A DNA stretch of 64,000 nucleotides, taken from NCBI GenBank assembly GCA_018268465.1, contig JAFDWN010000013.1, positions 1 through 64,000 on the forward strand, read 5' to 3'. Both the position numbers and the translations under genes were made by a program. Under the pieces are notes generated by a model. That model searched no databases, was not told the origin of the DNA, and was given only the letters and a program-made list of their open reading frames with translations. The stretch comes from Actinomycetota bacterium (lineage in GTDB: Bacteria; Actinomycetota; Actinomycetes; Mycobacteriales; Mycobacteriaceae). Shown here piece by piece: positions 60,161 through 64,000 of this stretch (position 1 is the stretch's first letter; each line of letters begins with the position of its first letter).

Positions 60161-61668
60161 TAACCGCAGATAGTTCACGGTCCGCAGCACCACCCGTTCG
60201 GCATGACCACTGCGTAGCCACCTCGCCATGGTGCTGGCTGTCCGGCTGGGAACCGGTGTCTGCATTGCTACTGGGACATGCATGGGGGAGCGCGTTTGAC
60301 TCCCCGTCCCAGGCCGGAATCATCCCCGCATCACGACGCGACTGTGCAAACGGAGCAGCAACGTCATCGCCGCTGATCAGCACCATTTCCATTCGGCTCA
60401 GCACTCGTCGAACATAAACCCGAAAAGATCAACGATGCCGGAACGACACGGGATGGCGCAGCGCCGGGAACTCATTCTTCCTCTCTGCTCGACCAACTGG
60501 CCCTTTCAAGCCGGAGTCGCTGGAACATACCGTTCTCGTAACCGGCTCGCCCATGCTCACGCTGGAGCTCCCAGTACGCACCAACAGCCATCCGGCCTTG
60601 TCGCACCGAGAAGCGGCGTTCACTGATCAGGGCACCACGACAACCCGGCTTGGTAAAGCGTGGGAGAGAACCCTTGAGCGGGTTATACGTAGCCATACTC
60701 GAACCGGTGTAGGTGCGTGGTTGCCTCGCACGAACGGGCTGCAACGAAGGGCACATCTGCCAACGTGAAGCATCGCAGTCGGAACCTCTGACGGACTCAC
60801 GTCACGCCGAGAGTGTGGGCGGCGATGGCCCACAACACTCGACCACAATCCCGCTCATATTGCATCAAGACAAGCCGCGAAGGCAGGCGTGAAACTCACC
60901 GCAATTAGCAGCCGTACGGCACCGATGGACGTCGGTAGACGGTAACCCCAAACTGATCCTGATTGCGCAGCTGCGTGAACCATCAGAGGCCGGTCACGGG
61001 AAGTTCCCGCGCGGAGCGAATCGAGCCTTCCCAGACAGACACATACCGGCCCGCATCGGCCCGCGCGCAGCACGTCACGACACGCCAAGGCACATCAACG
61101 TCATTCAGATGCCGCGGACCACTCGCCCATCCGCGTCGCCACCTCAGCGCCTCGACGTGACGGCCGGCGGTCCGAAACGTGGCCCAACACCGCGGTGGGG
61201 GAGGGGCAGGTGGTCTGACGGGTCCAAAACACGGCCACCTGCGGAAATAGCCCCTAGTCATATCGGTTGCAAAACCCATCATGGCCACAATTGCCCCTGG
61301 TTTGCCCCCTGCACCACGCAAGGCCTTCCTGGCACCCGACCCCTCAACTTGGTCGCGTTAGCGTCCGTGGGGACTCGTCAGCGCATATAGCGAGGTGGCA
61401 GCGCCAACCGATCGCGCCCCCGGCCGCCACGCACGTGAAAACTCGTGCCCGACGACGTTATGCCACGGACTTCGGGCAGCAAGAGCACCGCAACCCCGGC
61501 GACGGAGGGATCGTCGGGCACCGGTAAAGACAGCGCCGCCACGGGCACCACCCGCACAAGCGGCGGGACGACCAGCCGCGGCCGCGCACCGGCACCACGG
61601 GCTCCGCGTCCGCCATGGCTCCGGTGGTGCTGGCCGGTGGATATCGCTTGTGGCGAGGCGTGGCGCGT
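60161..61668. other. About 1.5 kb with little coding signal
   Basis: Frames up to ~100 residues exist on both strands, but none has domain-like sequence together with a good ribosome-binding site. A hairpin TGTGGGC/GCCCACA lies near 60816-60836. The region may hold origin or transfer sequences, or decayed genes. I can support no specific feature. Confidence 0.35.
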
Positions 61669-61935
61669 CTAGTCGGCCGTCGGCTGCAGGTCATGCGTTC
61701 CGATGACTTTGGCTACCCCGAGGGTTCCGCAGACCGGACACGGTGCTGCCTTGCTGGCGCGTCCGGCCCGAGACAACAGGTGGTCCAGGTGGGCCGCGCA
61801 GGTAGGTGTAGGGCGCCCGTCAGAGTGCCCGCACGGCCGTCCCACAGATACACCGACCGTGACCTTTCCGTGGTGGAGACCATGCCATCGGCAGGGGCGT
61901 TGGCGCGTGGGGCGCAGGCGCAGTATTGACAGCAT
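61669..61935 (-). CDS. Small Cys-rich zinc-ribbon-like protein
   Basis: The 88-residue basic protein has scattered His and Cys (RPCGHSDGRPTPTCAAHL) and a CPVCG knuckle near the end (KAAPCPVCGTLGVAKVIG), consistent with metal binding. The ATG at 61935 has GGGAGGA six to seven bases upstream, a strong ribosome-binding site. An in-frame upstream ATG at 62163 would extend it to 164 residues with a His/Arg-rich segment. Function unknown. Confidence 0.55.
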   Translation of the reverse strand: MLSILRLRPTRQRPCRWHGLHHGKVTVGVSVGRPCGHSDGRPTPTCAAHLDHLLSRAGRASKAAPCPVCGTLGVAKVIGTHDLQPTAD

Positions 61936-62334
61936 GTGGTTCCTCCCGAAGGGGTGAACGCGCCACGGAGTGTGACGGAAGCCGTGAGGTTCGATGAAGC
62001 GGGTCGATGAGTTGTGGCGCGTGCTCTGGCGCACGGTGGGGCGAGGCCATCTCAGGCGTCGTCGATGGTGGTGCTGGGTGGGGTGGCGGGCAATATGGCA
62101 TCCGGAAACGATCGCCGCGGCGCCAATGACGATGCGCGCTTCGCGGCCGGTGAAGCCGGCCATAGCGCACAGGGCTTGTGGGTAGCAGCGCGAGATGGCC
62201 GGCGCCCTCTCGGTTGGACCATCGCTCCCGATGGTCTCCCACCTGCGCCGGGAAGGGTGCGCCGTGGTGTCGCCACAGGGGGGTGGGCGCCGTCCGGTGC
62301 AGTGAGCAGGTACTGACGGTCCCCGCCTGAGCTC
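61936..62334. other. Gap between the zinc-ribbon-like gene and the HerA-like gene
   Basis: About 400 bases downstream of the HerA-like stop and upstream of the small Cys protein. Frames here overlap one another on both strands without domain-like content, apart from the possible N-terminal extension of the Cys protein (start 62163). I see no clear terminator or promoter. Confidence 0.3.
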
Positions 62335-64000
62335 CTAAGCAACGAGGTGCCTAGAGATCTGCAGTGCCCCACGTCCGGAGGCCAGTCCGAGGGATCGCAG
62401 TCGCGAGAGGCTGTTGCGGAATCCGCCTGAGGTGGGGCTGTATCCGGTCTGCTGGGCGATTTCATCGACGGGGACGGCGCGGTCCGGCTGGGCGGCAAGG
62501 CAGTCGAGGATGAGGCGTTCAGCTTTGCCGAGTTGCGTTCCCCACCAATGGATTAGGGCAGTGCCTTGTTGCGGGAGTGTCTCCCAGGTGCCAAGGGCTT
62601 CCGTTCCGGCGGCAGTGATGGTGACTTCGCTGCGCCCGTCGATCAGTCCACCGGAGCGAAGTTTGGACAAGGAGTTGCGGAATCCACCGCTCTTGTGGCT
62701 GCGTCGGGTCAGTAGCGCAACTTGGGTAGTGCTGCGGGTTCCGTGTTGAGCGAGCACGGTGAGGATCTGACGCTCGGCTTTGCCGAGCGTTGGCGGCGGC
62801 GACTGTGGTGGACTCGGGCTGGATTGCGGTTTCGGTTTCGCCGGCGGTGTGGCGGCATCGCCGTTCGATCGGTGGATTGACGCCGCGGTCCCGTGGTTGG
62901 TGGCACGGAAGAGGGCCGTCGAGAGGTCCGTTGCTGTTGCGATCAGATCGCGCCCCAGTGAAGCGAGTTGAGCGGCAACGTCGTTCAGGCGGGCGGCGTC
63001 GGTTTCGCTGAGTACCGGCACTTCCACGTGAACGACCTGCGGCGGATGGTTTCGTGCCGTGGCAAGCTGCTGTTCGAGCTCGCGCACGCGGGCACGTAAG
63101 CGAATTGACGAGTCGCCGGAGGGAGTTCCGGCTTCGGTGAGCCGCTCGTGGATTTCGGCGACGTCAACGTGTGCCCACTCGGTAGGGACTATCCGGCGGA
63201 CACCGGCTTTCGGTGTCGAGCTGGAATCGAAGGTGCTGCGCCGGTGTACCTGGATTCGCTGAGTCACTCCGAGCCACTCCGGTGACCAGACCCAGGCTTG
63301 GCCGACTGGCAGTGACGGCAAGGACGCTTTGAGGAGTCGCGCCTGGTCGGGATCGGAATGTGAGCTGACCCAATCGTCGACGGCGGCGACGTCTTGCGGT
63401 GCAGTCAAACCGAGTACGATCAGCGCGTCTACCTGGGAGAGCACTGCCTTCGACAGTGCGGCGGGCCGCTGAGAAATCATTGTGACCCCCAGGCCTCGGA
63501 TCCGTCCGCGACGCACGATGTCCTCCGCGGCGCCGAGTAGACGCTCGACACCTGCATAGGCTCTCTGGGGGGCCACCTCGTCGGACTCATCGATTACAAC
63601 GTGGTGTGCCAGGCGATTTCGTTGATACAGAGTTTCAAGGAAGTCCGTAGCGAAGTGGCGGCGTTCGTTCTTGCGGAGGACCGACAAGTCGAGCACGGCC
63701 GGAAACCGGCGCTCAACGAGGATATTCGCGATCCGTTCGCCCATGGTTGCGGTGAGCGGCGCGTCGCCATGTTCACCGCCGAATATCACGACTGGCAGGC
63801 CGGGGGCTTTGCCGTCCGCCGAGGACCGCAGCCCGTACCAGGCGCCGGTCGGGTCAAGAACAGTTGTGGGCACGCCGGAGTTGATCAATCCCTCGGTGAG
63901 GACAGCTGCTGTGTGCGTCTTGCCGCGGCCCTTCTTACCTAGGATTCCGAAGGTCGCAGTAGCTGCGTCCAGAGGCAGTATGAAGTCATCGGCGAGCGGG
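62335..64000 (-). CDS. HerA/VirB4-like ATPase with two C-terminal winged-helix repeats, cut by the right edge
   Basis: The frame is open to base 64000; about 554 residues are visible and the 5' end is missing. It shows Walker A GILGKKGRGKTHTAAV, Walker B HHVVIDESDEVAP, GRIRGLGVTMISQRPAALSK (HerA/FtsK-type 'QRP' motif) and a linker. Two related winged-helix units of ~70 residues follow (GKAERQILTVLAQHG... and GKAERLILDCLAAQ..., each with SGGFRNSLS). HerA-type translocases act in DNA repair, packaging, transfer or defence. A start codon at 63888 is internal and rejected because the Walker A lies upstream of it. Confidence 0.85.
   Translation of the reverse strand, partial: PLADDFILPLDAATATFGILGKKGRGKTHTAAVLTEGLINSGVPTTVLDPTGAWYGLRSSADGKAPGLPVVIFGGEHGDAPLTATMGERIANILVERRFPAVLDLSVLRKNERRHFATDFLETLYQRNRLAHHVVIDESDEVAPQRAYAGVERLLGAAEDIVRRGRIRGLGVTMISQRPAALSKAVLSQVDALIVLGLTAPQDVAAVDDWVSSHSDPDQARLLKASLPSLPVGQAWVWSPEWLGVTQRIQVHRRSTFDSSSTPKAGVRRIVPTEWAHVDVAEIHERLTEAGTPSGDSSIRLRARVRELEQQLATARNHPPQVVHVEVPVLSETDAARLNDVAAQLASLGRDLIATATDLSTALFRATNHGTAASIHRSNGDAATPPAKPKPQSSPSPPQSPPPTLGKAERQILTVLAQHGTRSTTQVALLTRRSHKSGGFRNSLSKLRSGGLIDGRSEVTITAAGTEALGTWETLPQQGTALIHWWGTQLGKAERLILDCLAAQPDRAVPVDEIAQQTGYSPTSGGFRNSLSRLRSLGLASGRGALQISRHLVA

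Noticed and set aside
61820..62242. A 140-residue minus-strand protein overlapping the small Cys gene
   Set aside because: His/Pro/Arg-rich composition without motif; the 61669-61935 frame has a strong ribosome-binding site and a CPVCG knuckle.

Overview
The window is high-GC actinobacterial DNA. Several family-level markers point to Mycobacteriaceae: an EspG-type chaperone, an EspC-type ESX protein, DUF4226-type secreted proteins, a WhiB-like regulator and a TcpA/TcpC/TcpE-type transfer system. DnaB, a primase-polymerase-like protein, ParA with a small DNA-binding partner, a conjugation system and a candidate telomere-protein pair lie together. This suggests a large, probably linear, conjugative plasmid or a plasmid-like integrated element rather than ordinary chromosome. 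No rRNA, tRNA, CRISPR array, relaxase gene or ESX membrane core was recognised.

Region 1 (1-10483, minus strand) is most of an extracellular contractile injection system (eCIS, Afp/PVC-like). In transcription order it has sheath, tube, a T4 gp26-like assembly protein with a probable -1 frameshift extension, a proline-rich protein, a DUF4255/Pvc16-like cap, an AAA+ ATPase, a small protein, a Pvc7-like tube-initiator, a gpX/LysM-like protein, a gp27-like hub, a gp5-like spike and an unknown gene cut by the left edge. Most junctions are 4-bp stop/start overlaps, so this is one operon. The remaining baseplate genes and any cargo would lie to the left.

Region 2 (10484-11760) is a scar of degraded transposase remnants.

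Region 3 (11765-31140) is a replication and maintenance island, almost all on the minus strand. It holds a primase-polymerase-like protein, a HTH/coiled-coil protein, a Tap-like plus Tpg-like pair, a secreted HNH nuclease, DnaB with an upstream replication-associated protein, a palindrome-dense noncoding stretch, an alpha/beta hydrolase and a large SF2 helicase. A chain of translationally coupled small genes follows: DUF1643, a stand-alone NusA-type KH pair, a winged helix, a WhiB-like regulator and a double-HTH regulator.

Region 4 (31236-49128, mostly plus) is the conjugation module. It has an EspC-like protein, a membrane protein with a discoidin-like domain, TcpC/VirB8-like, small membrane proteins, a VirB4-like ATPase, a VirB6-like channel protein, two NlpC/P60-type proteins (one degenerate), an EspG-like chaperone and a TcpA/FtsK-like coupling ATPase. 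The module ends in a three-gene coupled unit whose last member is a TnpB/Cas12-like protein that lacks the third RuvC acid and a zinc ribbon.

Region 5 (49217-57983) holds small regulators, a DnaQ-like exonuclease, a DinB-like protein and a run of DUF4226-type or peptidoglycan-hydrolase proteins that look like type VII secretion substrates. Region 6 (58030-64000) is the partition locus (ParA plus a small C-terminal RHH-like protein). It also has an AT-richer repeat-bearing upstream region, about 1.5 kb with little coding signal, a small Cys protein and a HerA-like ATPase that runs off the right edge.
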